Below are positions 21,700 through 32,691 of a stretch of 64,000 nucleotides of DNA, in pieces. Source of the stretch: Eupeodes corollae (Eukaryota > Arthropoda > Insecta > Diptera > Syrphidae); assembly GCF_945859685.1 (NCBI RefSeq), contig NC_079147.1, forward strand, positions 232,000,765-232,064,764, in the 5' to 3' direction. Numbering within the stretch: the first letter of the stretch is position 1; each line of letters begins with the position of its first letter. A model generated the notes under the pieces. The model was not told the origin of the DNA, did no database searches, and was given only the letters and a program-made list of their open reading frames with translations. A program made the translations under genes and the position numbers.

Positions 21700-23035
21700 A
21701 TTATTTTACAACAGTTTTTCAAAAGAAACGTTGTTTAAATTCTTCAAAAAAGGCGAATCCTCCTCACCATCTTACTATCGTTCAATTGCACTTACGTCCC
21801 TTCTTTCCAAGGTCATGGAAACGCTTGTAAATGTTCAGCTTAAGAAATATCTTGAAGAACGGAAGCTTCCTTATGACCGGCAGTATGGCTTTCGTTGCAA
21901 TAGATCCACTGGTGGTCTCATGGTTTGTCTAACCGAACAGTGGAAAAATCTTTACATCTCTTATCGAAAATGCTTACATTTGGTATTTATGAATCCCTCT
22001 TCGTTGGGTTAGAAATTACCTTTCGGACCGTTCAATTCAAGTAGTCTTGAACGGCTTCAAATCTGATGTCCACAAAATAAACGCTGGTGTGCCCCTGGGC
22101 CCCTTTTTGTCTCCGACACTTTTCCTTATTATTATAAATGATCTTTTGTCTGAAACTTCTAACCCACTTAATTGTTTCGCTGATGACAGTGCCCTCAGCT
22201 TTTCATATTCGTTTCTAGATTCTCATCCTTTTTCTTCGGATGTGGACTACCAACGGCAGCATATGATAAGCTCATTAAATTCAAATCTCGACAGCATTGT
22301 CAAATGGGGAATCAAAAACCGTGTAGAATTTAATGCTTCGAAAACTCAATGCTTACTACTGTCACAAAAGCGTAATCTTCCCCCTATGCCACTATCCATG
22401 AGTGGTACTTGTATCGAGGAGACCGAACAGCTTTCAATCCTATGTATGTGCATTCCAAACCACTTGTTGTGGAGTGATCACATATTTGACTTCGCCAAAA
22501 ATGCTGCTAAGTGTTTAGGTTTTCTCCGAAGATGCAAGAAGTTTTTTACCCCTTCTGATCTGGTTATAATCTATAAAGCCTATATTCGTCCGAAACTAGA
22601 GTACAATTCCCATATCTAGACAGGTGCTCCTATGACCTACTTGAGTCTCCTAGACATAATTCAAAAGAAAGCTCTAAAAATGATAGGTTACCGTTGTCCA
22701 ACTGAAACTTTTGTATCTCTCGAGCACCGTCTTAAGGTATCAAAAAATACAGCCGTAATACCAGTTCTACTAGGAATGCTCATCAGTTTACCCTTGAGCC
22801 CAATTTCGGAGGTATTGTAAAGTAAAGAGATTCTTTCTTTAGTCGTACTACACGAATGTGGAATGCTTTACCAGACTCAATATTTCCCACTCATTACAAT
22901 GTGCAGACATTTAAAACCAATGTGCACCGGTATCTCCTTTCTAATCCTATCCTCCCTTCTTAATTGCTCGCACTGTGATTAATCATGATAAGTGCATTTA
23001 TATCCCCTTCAGTGCGCGTATAATAAAAAAAATGG
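21700..23035 (+). mobile_element. Jockey-like LINE, copy 2
   Basis: Same family as 2052..2665 but longer. Pieces in order: YYRSIALTSLLSKVMETLVN and YDRQYGFRCNRSTGGL (fingers), a deletion at about 21990 where the frame changes, RNYLSDRSIQVVLNGF, VPLGPFLSPTLFLIIINDLL, CFADDSALSF (catalytic box), then FNASKTQCLLLSQKRN, AKNAAKCLGFLRRCKKFF and YIRPKLEYNSHI followed by a stop at 22617. Thumb sequence continues (TYLSLLDIIQKKALKMIGY) and shifts frame near 22740. The 3' UTR ATATCCCCTTCAGTGCGCG and A-rich tail end at about 23035. Stops, a deletion and frameshifts make it inactive. Confidence 0.88.
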
Positions 23036-23039
23036 TGAA

Positions 23040-23750
23040 CCCTCTCTGGTTAGCAACCCTCTCCTATAAAAGAGTATTTAAGCTCATCATAAAATTAGTT
23101 TTCAAAATATATTCGGTTTTTTTTCTGAACGGAAAATTAAACTTAATATTCCAGACTAGAAAACGAGCCGGACTTCATGTTCGTGTTTTATCAGAGAAGC
23201 GATGGCAGAAGTGGCAAGTTTTGTCGATTTTACTCCTCGTAAAATGTTAATATGTACATTGTATATTCTTTCGTAAGATACAACCGAGATAACTCGTATA
23301 AATTTTTAGTCCTCAACATCAAGGATCAGAGGATAAAATTATAATCATCTACCGTTAACTCAGTTTTCTCATTGATGTGGTGCAATTTTCGAATCCACAC
23401 TAAGCTTACGGAGTTCAACCGAAAAATTTGTTTTGTGGAAACAATTTGTTCCCATTAATTAATGTTTTTAAAATAATAATTTTCTTACGAGTTTCTTTGT
23501 TTGCTAAATTCATCTTCATTCTAAATTGATATTGAGCAATCTTTTTCAACCGAATTTGTAAATGGGATTATAGTAAAATAAGAGCTTAATTTTCAGCCTC
23601 TTCAATTAAGTTTTCTAACCAACATCAACTTTGTTTCCAATAGCAAAAGAACTTGTTTTAATCTTTTAAGTGAATTTTTAAAAAGCAACCCAACTGGGTT
23701 CCGTTAAATAAAACCCAACTAAAAGAACTTATTTCAATCAATCAATTCAA
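23040..23750. other. No gene seen
   Basis: AT-rich spacer between the LINE and the GNB1L-like gene. The frame 22975..23250 spans the LINE tail and carries no motif. Confidence 0.6.
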
Positions 23751-23754
23751 TGAA

Positions 23755-23760
23755 TTTATT
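23755..23760 (-). promoter_or_regulatory. Candidate polyadenylation signal of the GNB1L-like gene
   Basis: TTTATT on the + strand, AATAAA on the coding strand, about 165 bases after the stop codon. It would give a short 3' UTR typical of compact fly genes. Confidence 0.5.
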
Positions 23761-23926
23761 ACTTTTGACTATCGATCATTGGATTTTATCATCATCGATG
23801 ATGTTTAAAGGTACAAAGCAATTTCCAAATAAAAATACAAATTTAAAATAAAAAAAGGATCAGAGCAAAATAAAAAGTACTATGAGGTATGTTCCTCAAC
23901 CCGTCGTAGGTTATTTATCGTCTCCT

Positions 23927-24938
23927 TCAATTGTACAAGTTCCATAGAGAAATTTTACCATCCATACCAGCTGCGGCCATTATTGGGGCATTCCAGTAGT
24001 AAATGTTATCATCTGAATAAGCGATATCCATTATTCCACCTGACTTGTGTTCGGTCAGAACGGCTAATGGTCGCAGGCTTTTGTATGAGAATATTCTAAT
24101 TCTGCCATCCCATCCGGCAGTGGAGAATATTTTCCTATCTTTCCGAATGCGGATGCAATTTATTCCTGGATTTCTTATGGGTATCTCTTGTATTTTGGTA
24201 AGTTCCATGGCCTTCATTTGGAATGTAACAGCAAAGAATTTATCTTCGGTGCCCCCGACTAAACCTCTGTTGGTAAGGCTATCGAAGTCCACACTTGTTG
24301 CGGCGCCAACATCAAAGTGAACTTCGTTGATGGGTTTCTCTGAACGGAGGTCCCAAGTGAGGAAATCTCCAGATTCATAACCAGCGAGGACCATATCGTG
24401 TCCTCTTAAATTGAATTTCTTCAGACAAGAGAGTTGTCCCAAATTGAGACATTTATCTGGCACTAGCAGAGTTTTTTTCTGCCAATCTTTGGTGTGTAAA
24501 ATACCAATGCAGTTGTCGTTTTGGGGGAAAACGAGCGCCTCATCATCATGTGAGTAGTCCGTGCGACAGAAAGCCATGTGATTAGTTCCACAAGTCTTTT
24601 CCAAAACATAAGAAGAATTAGTCTTTGACCAGTATTTCAGAGTTCCACCTTTTTCTTGTGTAATTAAATGAGAATTGGTGTGATGCATGGCAGTAATAGG
24701 ATCAGTTCCAATTTCGAAGCTTGAAGTGCAACGATTGGTCTAAAATGGACAAACATCTAATTAGTGGTTTTTCTGGAAGGGGTTTAATTAAATAAATTAC
24801 CTGTAAGTCCCATAGTTGGACAGTTCCCTTAAGGGTTCCGGCCAGGAGTTTTTCGTCTTTGTAGAAGGCCAGCGAATTGATTGCGTCCATGTCCGAGTGT
24901 CGGAGGACAAACACGGGATCTGGTGGAAGCACAGACAT
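23927..24938 (-). CDS. GNB1L: GNB1L-like WD40 repeat protein, two exons
   Basis: Complement of join(23927..24739, 24801..24938), 316 residues. Exon 1 (46 codons) starts MSVLPPDPVFVLRHSDMDAI and ends WDLQ at the donor CAG|GTAATT. The 61-bp intron ends TTTTAG, and exon 2 starts TNRCTSSFEIGTDPITAMHH in phase 0. WD repeats are visible as GTLKGTVQLWDLQ, GYESGDFLTWDLRSEKP, and the strongly conserved NPGINCIRIRKDRKIFSTAG WDGRIRIFSYKSLRPLAVL block, ending MDGKISLWNLYN. PPDPVFVLR, the NPGI...AGWD block and the ISLW-LY end match human GNB1L (327 residues). Yeast relatives (Asa1) act in the ASTRA complex with PIKK kinases, which suggests a role in PIKK stability; this is inference from the family. It is the only complete host gene in the window. 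Confidence 0.93.
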
Positions 24939-25490
24939 GATAGAGGCTTTTCTTCGAAATTGTAATGAATTTCGAGAATATAATTGCAGTTGTTTTTAAT
25001 GAAATTTAATGAAAATTATTCATGAGGACGAAATTGCGACGCGAAATTAAAGCACCGGAGTTGAAAACTGACACATCAGAAGAAATATTTCGAACGTCAA
25101 AGTCAGATGTTTTGCAATGTTTATTTTTCTCTTGTGATACTTTCTTTGGGACATAGATGTCAGCTGAAAACGGTTCATGTATTGACTAAATGTTACTTAA
25201 TTTCCAATATAGAGGGCAATGTATAGTTGGAGATATTAAACAAGAGTGTGTTCGTTAACATGAAATTTAGTGGGGCTGTTAAAATGTTTTCATTGAAGAC
25301 CATGTTTATATTTAAGTTCAATTTATAACAAAATGGGAATAATATATAAATTGCAATGAGAAAGCTTAAATGGGTTGTATTGGTCGTGTAATAGGATAGA
25401 GAGGGTATTGTGTTCTTGATAAATCTATTAAAGTTAAGACAGCTTTGAAAACTTGTGTGCATATACTGAATAAAAATAAATAAATTAGGT
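24939..25490. other. Upstream region of the GNB1L-like gene
   Basis: No gene recognised. The start codon at 24938 is preceded on the coding strand by AAGAAAAGCCTCTATC, but no clear TATA box is seen. The promoter presumably lies in the first few hundred bases. The 111-codon frame at 25193..25528 shows no family motif. Confidence 0.5.
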
Positions 25491-25492
25491 GA

Positions 25493-25680
25493 CGCAACAG
25501 CTGATAGAGAATCAGGACCTACTTTCAACCGTTCCTGTATACGAGTGATATCGGGGATTGAGGGGACTTATTGTTTGTATGCCGTTGCCGATTCTGAGCA
25601 ATGAATTTGAGAAAACTCTTTTGTTTTGAATTATTCTTGAAGGTTTTATCAATTCCTCGGTAGAGGCAGAACTCATGAAA
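25493..25680 (-). repeat. tRNA-derived SINE, copy 2 (5'-truncated)
   Basis: Read on the - strand: GAGTTCTGCCTCTACCGAGG, AATTGATAAAACCTTCAAGA, GTTTTCTCAAATTCATTGCT, a GTCCCCTCAATCCCCGATAT block, CGTATACAGGAACGGTTGA, and a GATTCTCTATCAGCTGTTG end. These match copy 3 at 57515..57760 in order. The tRNA-like head is missing, because the MITE at 25682..26097 abuts its 5' side. Confidence 0.75.
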
Positions 25681-25681
25681 A

Positions 25682-26097
25682 TACTTATGGCTGAAACACA
25701 AACACGCTTCAGCTTCAGCTTCGTCTACGTTACGTTGGGCCTGCTTCGAGGTTGCTTTGAATGACACTTCCAATATGACATTTCTAAAATGGCACTTCTG
25801 TCATTAGCAGCTGTTATTTTTTCTCAAAATAAAAAAAAGATTCCTCAAAAAGCAAATGTATTTTGATTCTTGACTTTTATACAGCTGTTGAGCTGTCAGA
25901 CAAAACAAATTTTCAGCAAATTTGAACCAGAGCTTCCGTTTGGAGTCACATTACGTAACATTACGTTCTTTCCCTTACGATTGTCAAATGAAACGTGAGG
26001 TCGAAGGTTCATTGTGATAGCATGCATGGGATTCCTATGGCTCAACTCGAAAACGTCAGGCAAAGCCGAAGCTTGTTTGTGTTTCAGCCATTAAGTA
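25682..26097. mobile_element. 416-bp MITE with 29-bp inverted ends
   Basis: The left end TACTTATGGCTGAAACACAA then ACACGCTTC is matched by the reverse complement of the right end, TACTTAATGGCTGAAACACA then AACAAGCTTC, with about two differences. No coding frame inside; a GCTTCAGCTTCAGCTTC run follows the left TIR. It directly adjoins the SINE at 25680 and may have inserted into it. Superfamily not assigned. Confidence 0.7.
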
Positions 26098-26099
26098 GG

Positions 26100-26538
26100 A
26101 CCTCTTTGGATGACAGTCTTACGCAATAATAATCTCACCACGAAACTTGTGTTTTTGTTGCACTTTGCAAGTGTAGCTGTGAGAACTGATTTCTATTTGG
26201 AAATCATGTTTTGGGCTATGATTACATTTCTCTCTTTTGAGAGACGGTTTAAAAGAGATGTTGAATCAGGCAATTTAATTTGCATTCACAATTGTAAAGG
26301 AGATATATGTAAGTGGCTTGAAGATGTTTTATGAATATTCCCTACAATTCCCTAAATATTAGATACAAAATAGCTTGAAAAATAGCCTCTAAAAATAAAT
26401 GAAGTTTTAGAACGTACGGAAGGTTAAAGTTTGACAAAGAATCAATTTTTTCAAATACGTGGCATAATGGTAGAATTGTTCTATATACAAAGATAAGAAA
26501 AAATAAAACAAGACAAGAAAATTAAATAATATATATTC
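26100..26538. other. No gene seen
   Basis: Spacer between the MITE and the mariner element. The frame 26110..26334 has no recognisable motif. Confidence 0.55.
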
Positions 26539-26540
26539 TA

Positions 26541-27822
26541 AACGGTGATTTTTTAAGGGCTTGAAAAAAAAACGCATAAAATTTGCAAAATCTCATCGAT
26601 TCTTTATTTGAACGTTAGATTGGTCCATGACATTTACTTTTTGAAGATAATTTCATTTAAAGGTTGACCGCGGCTGCGTCTTAGGTGGTCCATTCGGAAA
26701 GTCCAATTTTGGGTAACTTTTTCGAGCATTTCGGCCGGAATAGCCCGAATTTCTTCGGAAATGTTGTCTTCCAAAGCTGGAATAGTTGCTGGCTTATTTG
26801 TGTAGACTTTAGACTTGACGTAGCCCCACAAAAATAGTCTAAAGGCGTCAAATCGCATGATCTTGGTGGCCAACTTACCGGTCCATTCCTTGAGATGAAT
26901 TGTTCTCCGAAGTTTTCCCTCAAAATGGCCATAGAATCGCGAGCTGTGTAGCATGTAGCCCCATCTTGTTGAAACCACATGTCAAGGCAGTTCTTCCATT
27001 TTTGGCAACAAAAAGTTTGTTAGCATTGAACGATAGCGATCGCCATTCACCGTAACGTTGCGTCCAACAGCATCTTTGAAAAAATACAGTCCAATGATTC
27101 CACCAGCGTACAAACCACACCAAACAGTGCATTTTTCTGGATGCATGGGCAGTTCTTGAACGGCTTCTGGTTGCTCTTCACTCCAAATGCGGCAATTTTG
27201 CTTATTTACGTAGCCATTCAACCAGTAATGAGCCTTATCGCTGAACAAAATTTGTCGTTAAAAAATTTTCTGCCAACTTTTCTAGGGCCAATTCACTGAA
27301 AATTCGACGTTGTGGCAGATTGTTCGGCTTCAGTTCTTGCACGAGCTGTATTTTATACGGTTTTACACCAAGATCTTTGCGTAAAACCTTCCATGTGGTC
27401 GAATAACATAAACCCAATTGCTGCGAACGGCGACGAATCGACATTTCACGGTCTTCAGCAACACTCTCAGAAACAGACGCAATATTCTCTTCTGTACGCA
27501 CTGTACGCATTCGTGTGGTTGGTTTAATGTCCAATAAAGTAAACTGAGTGCGAAACTTGGTCACAATCGCATTAATTGTTTGCTCACTTGGTCGATTATG
27601 TAGACCATAAATCGGACGTAAAGCGCGAAACACATTTCGAACCGAACACTGATTTTGGTAATAAAATTCAATGATTTGCAAGCGTTGCTCGTTAGTAAGT
27701 CTATTCATGATGAAATGTCAAAGCATACTGAGCATCTTTCTCTTTGACACCATGTCTGAAATCCCGCGTGATCTGTCAAATACTAATGCATGAAAATCCT
27801 AACCTCAAAAAAATCACCCTTT
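26541..27822 (-). mobile_element. Mariner-superfamily transposon, nearly full length, broken frames
   Basis: The - strand encodes MNRLTNEQRLQIIEFYYQNQ with YGLHNRPSEQTI (HTH), SIRRRSQQLGLCYSTTWKVL, VKPYKIQLVQELKPN, FSDKAHYWLNGYVNKQNC (first Asp), KCTVWCGLYAGGIIGLYFF, MWFQQDGATCYTARDSMAI (second Asp) and PPRSCDLTPLDYF (third Asp, about 36 residues on). Frameshifts fall near 27240, 26985 and 26830. Ends are AACGGTGATTTTTTAAGGG at 26541 and, on the opposite strand at 27822, AAAGGGTGATTTTTTTGAGG, each next to a TA. A second, 5'-truncated copy is at 33190..33835. Confidence 0.88.
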
Positions 27823-28009
27823 ATTAGTATTTCGATATCTATTGGTATAATATAGTCAGAAAAAAATTCATATTCACTGCAAAAAAACCGAAAAAGGTGA
27901 ATTTTAACTGAGAGCTTTATTTATGCGACCTTAAAACTTCCTTAAATGGCATCTTAATGGTTTACCAGAGCATACATTTAATCCGGGTGCAAAGGACACA
28001 AGTAAGTAT

Positions 28010-28150
28010 ACCTTTTTTGAAATTATTTAAAAACTATTAGCTTCTTTTTTTTTTTTAAAAAGTTGTATATGCACATTGAAGCTTATTTTACACAAAAAAT
28101 TCTTTTTAGTACAGTTTAAAGATTTGGAAAAAATCGGAGGAAGATACACT
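28010..28150. repeat. Direct repeat flanking the Tc3-like copy b (left)
   Basis: ATTATTTAAAAACTATTAGC through GATTTGGAAAAAATCGG is repeated at 29765..29905 in the same orientation with some divergence. The two copies bracket the Tc3-like element and the LINE piece inside it. Origin unknown. Confidence 0.65.
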
Positions 28151-28154
28151 TCGT

Positions 28155-29745
28155 GTCACATAGATAGAGACAAGCTTTTTTCGTTTTTTATCTGCCGATA
28201 TTTCTTAAACCTTTGGGGTTTTTGGAAAAGTGTCACTGTATAAGACCCTCCTCATCCCCGTCCTTCCATAAGGTACAGAAGCATAAACTATGACGAAAGC
28301 GGTTGAAAGCACCTTGTGCCGTTTCGAGAGAATAGTTCTTCGCGTGATGTCTTGTATGCATAGAAAGGGGGGGGGGGGGGAGGAGAAGGTGGAACGATGA
28401 ACTGTACGGGCCAGACTTAGACTTAGCCAGAAGAGTAAAAGTCCAAGGATTAAGATGGCTGGGTCACGTAAAGCGCATGGAAACCAATGCTCCGCCGGCT
28501 CGTAAAGTCTTAAAATCCACACTCACAGGACAGCGCAGTAGAGGAAGACCGCAAATCAGGTGGCGCGCAGTCAGTGGAAAGTGACTTCACTGAACTTGGA
28601 GCGTGAAACTGAAGACATCTAGCTAGGGACCGAGCTAGAGGGAGAAGTTTTATTGGGTAATGCCCTAGTTCACACAGGGATGTAGCGCAACCTTAAGTAA
28701 GTAAGGAAAGTCACAAGATCTAAAAAAAATACCAAAAATCTTGTGGTTTAGGTAAACAATAATTTTATTTAACGGATTAAAATAATTTCTAGTAATGTGT
28801 TCTGCCTCCAGATTTCTGAATTACTTTAAGTAACCTGTTGTGTATATTGATTCATAGAGTGCTGTCAGATAACTGAGCAAAATTTGAGCCCAGGACCGTT
28901 TTATGGCTTCAATCATCTATTCAGTTTTTTGGCGATACAATCCTCTTTTGTAGACTTTTCTTGAAAGCCATCCCCACACGATTTCCATGATGTTCAGGTC
29001 AAGGCAATATGGGGGCCATGGTAATATGTTCACCTTTTGCTCTTGAATCAGGTTTTTGTTGCCCGTGCGGTATATATTGGTGTATTATCTTATTGGTCCA
29101 TCGTTGTCCACCACATAATTAAGAAAACTGCTGGAAAGCTCGTTCCAGAAACGATTTGTAAGTAATTGCCGGCATTTCCGGGCTTTTAAAATCCAGCTCC
29201 ATTGTCTCGTAATAGGTGATTGCTCCCCATTCAATTGCAAGATAGATTTCTTCCCCTCTTAAATCATGGAAATAGCAGCTATGTATAACCATCAGGTCCG
29301 TCGAAATTAATTTTTGTTTCATCGAAAAAGACGACGGTATACCAACCTCTATTTCACCAACAATGATTTGTTGCAAAATAAAGGCTTTGGCTCTTGCATG
29401 CAGCATTTTATGGCCCTTTTTTCTCCATTTTTTTTTGGGTCCTAAATGGTCTGCCTTCTGAATCACCGAGCAACAGTCGATCTACTTGCATTTAACCAAG
29501 CTTCTGCCTTGAATTTACTAATAGAAAGCCTTGAATTTGAAGCAGCTCTCACTATCGCCCGCTTTTTCTGAAATGATCTGGCTTTCTTCACTCTTCCTTG
29601 GTGGTTTTTTCCATACCTCTATGGGTTCTTTAGGTGGTTGTATACAACTTTTGAAGTTCTTCTTATTTAGCTGGCTTCGCCGAGAAGAATATTTGGCCTA
29701 TTTCTCCCTTGGTTAGACCCTTCCCTCTACCCATACTTCCTGATT
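28155..29745 (-). mobile_element. Tc3-like transposon, copy b, interrupted by a LINE
   Basis: The left terminus TGTCACATAGATAGAGACAA at about 28158 is followed by TTTTTTCGTTTTTTATCTGC, as in copy c. From 29740 down, the - strand reads MGRGKGLTKGEIGQIFFSA (N terminus), GPKKKWRKKGHKMLHARAKA, LMVIHSCYFHDLRGEEIYL, GAITYYETMELDFKSPEMPA, and after frame changes a PEHHGNRVGMAFKKSLQ block equivalent to SPDLN-IMEN-VWGWLSRKVY. The LINE fragment at 28222..28706 sits inside. The right terminal repeat is absent. Inactive. Confidence 0.8.
28222..28706 (+). pseudogene. LINE RT C-terminal fragment inside the Tc3-like copy
   Basis: Reads TVTLYKTLLIPVLPYGTEAY, STLCRFERIVLRVMSCMHRK, then after frame changes a block matching the usual R-LRWLGHVKRM and GRPQIRWRAQ-type C terminus. 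It ends with TAAGTAAGTAAG (28693..28706). LYKT-PVL-YGTEA is the segment that should follow the sequence cut off at the window end (62635..64000), so both may be one family. A run of 12 G residues lies near 28370. RTE-like affinity is my inference. Confidence 0.78.
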
Positions 29746-29764
29746 CTATCAAATTAATACTCGT

Positions 29765-29905
29765 TATTGTAGTGTACCTTTTTGCAAATTATTTAAAAAG
29801 TATTAGTTTTTTTTAAAAAAGTTGTGGGTGCACATTGTAGCTCATTCTACGCAAAAAAGATTCCGATTTTCTTTTCGTATAGTTGAAAGATTTGGAGAAA
29901 ATCCG
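29765..29905. repeat. Direct repeat flanking the Tc3-like copy b (right)
   Basis: Partner of 28010..28150: CAAATTATTTAAAAAGTATT, GTTGTGGGTGCACATTGTAG and AAGATTTGGAGAAAATCCGG occur in the same order. Confidence 0.65.
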
Positions 29906-30650
29906 GCCAAAGTAGTAGTGCATTTTGTCAAAACGAACGAATTCTACACCTCACCCTGTTTAAATTTTGAACCAAATCCAATCGTAACTTTGTATTTTTT
30001 TATCATTAAAAATATAGTAAAAGATGTTATATTTGAGCAGAGCTTCGGTTTTAAGTCAATCAATTTTGGAACATAAGTTATTCAAATGTCACCGATTGAA
30101 TTTAGTCAATTAGAGACAAATATTGATAAAATAACATCGAGAAGTACAGCCACTGAGACTCTTGCAGCTTCCTGTATAAATTTAGTTTTAGAAACAGGCC
30201 TTAACAATCAAAGTAAATAAATATTTTGTTAAATATAGGGTCTGTTTTATTCATTCCTCAGAATTAGTTTTTCGTCACGCTTCTATTCAAGGATTCGAGA
30301 TGATATGTCGTAAATATATTTACGTACATACCTGAAGCTCGTTAACTTTTTTGCACTTAGCGCGACCTATAACAAAGCTTTTTACTAGACCTTCCTTGAA
30401 AAAAAAAACAAGTGTCTACTTAATAAAAAAATACTAACTGATGGTATCAAAATTATAGGAAAAGAAATAAAGATCGAGTTTGGGCGTCCAACTTTTGAGG
30501 TTGAAATAAAACATAAGACAAAAAATGATTTTGTATTCGGAAACATGTCCATTGGCTATAACTTAAATTCAACACATTCAACTACTTGTACCTATATTAT
30601 AGACTATAGTCTATGATTATTTTGCTGCTTAATGGTATATTAGATTGAGT
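29906..30650. other. No gene seen
   Basis: AT-rich spacer; no motif in its short frames. Confidence 0.6.
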
Positions 30651-31562
30651 CATATACAGCTATGTCCAAAATAATAGGAACGTTTCTTAATATTAGTTGT
30701 TTGCCTAACTAAAGCTAACACGATATGAAAAAGCTTTATTATATGACTTGTTAATATGTTATGAAACTATTCAATTAAAGTACAGGACAATAAGTCGGAA
30801 AAAGGATGTCAACCTGGGAATGAGAGATAGTTTGTTTGTTTCTTTATACCTTCCTTTTGGTGTTTTAAACATTATGTAAAATGTTGCATAAAATAATATG
30901 TCCTTTGTATAATTATATTACGCATAAACCATCGTGCAGTTGAGGGAACATATAGGGACCGAAGGTACTTTAAAGTATTGAGACAAAAATTAATATATTT
31001 GGAATGGATTGAAAAATATGAGAAACTTTAAATCCTCAGCTCATTAAAATAGTGTTCAAACTTGGAAGGAACAGCATTATACATATGGTTGACTTGTCAT
31101 TGTTTTTTCGTCGTTGTATGAAGAAAACAAAATACGGAACTTATTATTATTATTATTATTTATTAAAATTTCCATAATTGTACAAAACAATACTTAAAAG
31201 CTAATAGCTACCAGGGCTTCTAGCTGAAATGACTAAAGTAGTATTTTTGGATGTTATAATGTTTTAAATTTGCCAGCTGCAGGGAGTAAGAGTGATAGGC
31301 TGACTTACTCCGACCGCCCCCGCATGTATTTTTAATAAAGAAGGTTAAATACTCTGATAAAGATTTAAAAGTTTAAAAATATTTTGTAAGAATCAAAAGG
31401 AGATTTTTTAGATTACAGTTTCCGTGCATATCACGGTTTTTTTTCTTGGACTTGCAGGCGAATTGCGTAGCTTTTAAAACTGATAAGGTTTCAGCTGAGA
31501 ATACAGTGAAAAATGGTGGTAGCTTTCTGAAGCAATTAGATTAGCCATGTTTTTTTGGTATT

Positions 31563-31650
31563 CCATATATAGTGCAGTGAGAATTGTCAAAAAAACGATC
31601 CGCAGTAGTCTGGTTTTTATATTTGAAAGTTGATGCAACTGAATATTTTC
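31563..31650. repeat. Dispersed repeat segment A, second copy
   Basis: CCATATATAGTGCAGTGAGAA through AACGATCCGCAGTAGTCTGG matches 1778..1870. It is followed about 120 bases later by segment B. Confidence 0.7.
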
Positions 31651-31769
31651 TAGAATAATTTATCAAAAACTTGTGAAATTCAGACCAGGGGTGAAATCGT
31701 GTAAACTGATTTTTGATAGTTGACTATCAAAATCAAAAAAATACGTCTGTGTAATGGTGCTATTCATTG

Positions 31770-32105
31770 TTTTATTGTTCAACACGAATCAAACTATCTC
31801 ACTAGCACTTCATAAGAAACTTAATCATTTTTAAATCTTTTTGTGCGGTGCAAACACCAAAAGGATTAATTTAAGCTAAACTGAGATAAACCTTTGGTGG
31901 AAACATAGCAAAACTTAATTATCTTTTTTGTTCTTGCAAAATAAGCCCAGTTTGTCCATTTTCATTAACAAAACTAAATAATATCGACAGTAACAGATTG
32001 ATTTGTTTCCCTAATGGAAAATACATGATTTAAAATGCACAACTACTCAACGAACACAGCCATCGAGATACAAATGCAATATCAACCGTACCAACATTTG
32101 AGAAC
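31770..32105. repeat. Dispersed repeat segment B, second copy
   Basis: Matches 2870..3262 in order and orientation. Shorter because of small internal deletions, for example after the CACTTCA near 31810. Confidence 0.8.
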
Positions 32106-32159
32106 GAAATCACATAAGATCCATTCGAGACTAGTATAAATTTCAAAACCCATCCGTAG

Positions 32160-32550
32160 AAAGATTCTACTTTAACTTTTATGGGTAGTATTCATACTGC
32201 GGATATTGTTTTTGATATTCGTGATTTTCCAACAAAACACGGGTATTGTTGTTTGAGTCAACAATTGTGAAAGAGGTACCTTCCTTACACTTTGAACCAT
32301 CCGTAAAGAGGAAATTCCAATTATTTCTTATGAAAGGATTCATTAATTCATGAATATGCTGAAGAAAAACCTCTTTCGGAGTTGAATCTTTTTTAAATCG
32401 AGCGAGTGCAGTGTTGATGGATTCCTTTAGGAATAGCCAAGGATTGTTACACTCGAAATTCTGGAACTTTTGATCGAAAGCGTTAACAAAATTTGCGCAT
32501 TGACGAGTAGATTCTAAATATGTACTTACTTTGTGAATTGGGCAGAACTT
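32160..32550 (-). pseudogene. LINE RNase H fragment
   Basis: The - strand is open through STRQCANFVNAFDQKFQNFE, NPWLFLKESINTALARFKK and NWNFLFTDGSKCKEGTSFTI, then VDSNNNTRVLL. FTDGSK with the following TSFTIVD is the start of the RNase H domain found in I-type and LOA-type LINEs; the Asp of FTDGS is catalytic. The remaining RNase H residues are missing, so only a piece remains. Confidence 0.7.
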
Positions 32551-32691
32551 TTGGACCTGTATCGGCGTTTAAAAATATTTATAAAAGGAAGAAAACACTT
32601 AAATTTCCCTTATTTCACTTGCTTATTTTATTATAAAATAGATTTTTAAATCACTCTTGCAATAAAAAGAAGGTATTTTAAAGATTAAATT

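Noticed and set aside
28366..28382. Run of about 12 G residues as a possible G-quadruplex
   Set aside because: A single homopolymer inside a decayed LINE; more likely slippage or sequencing noise than function.
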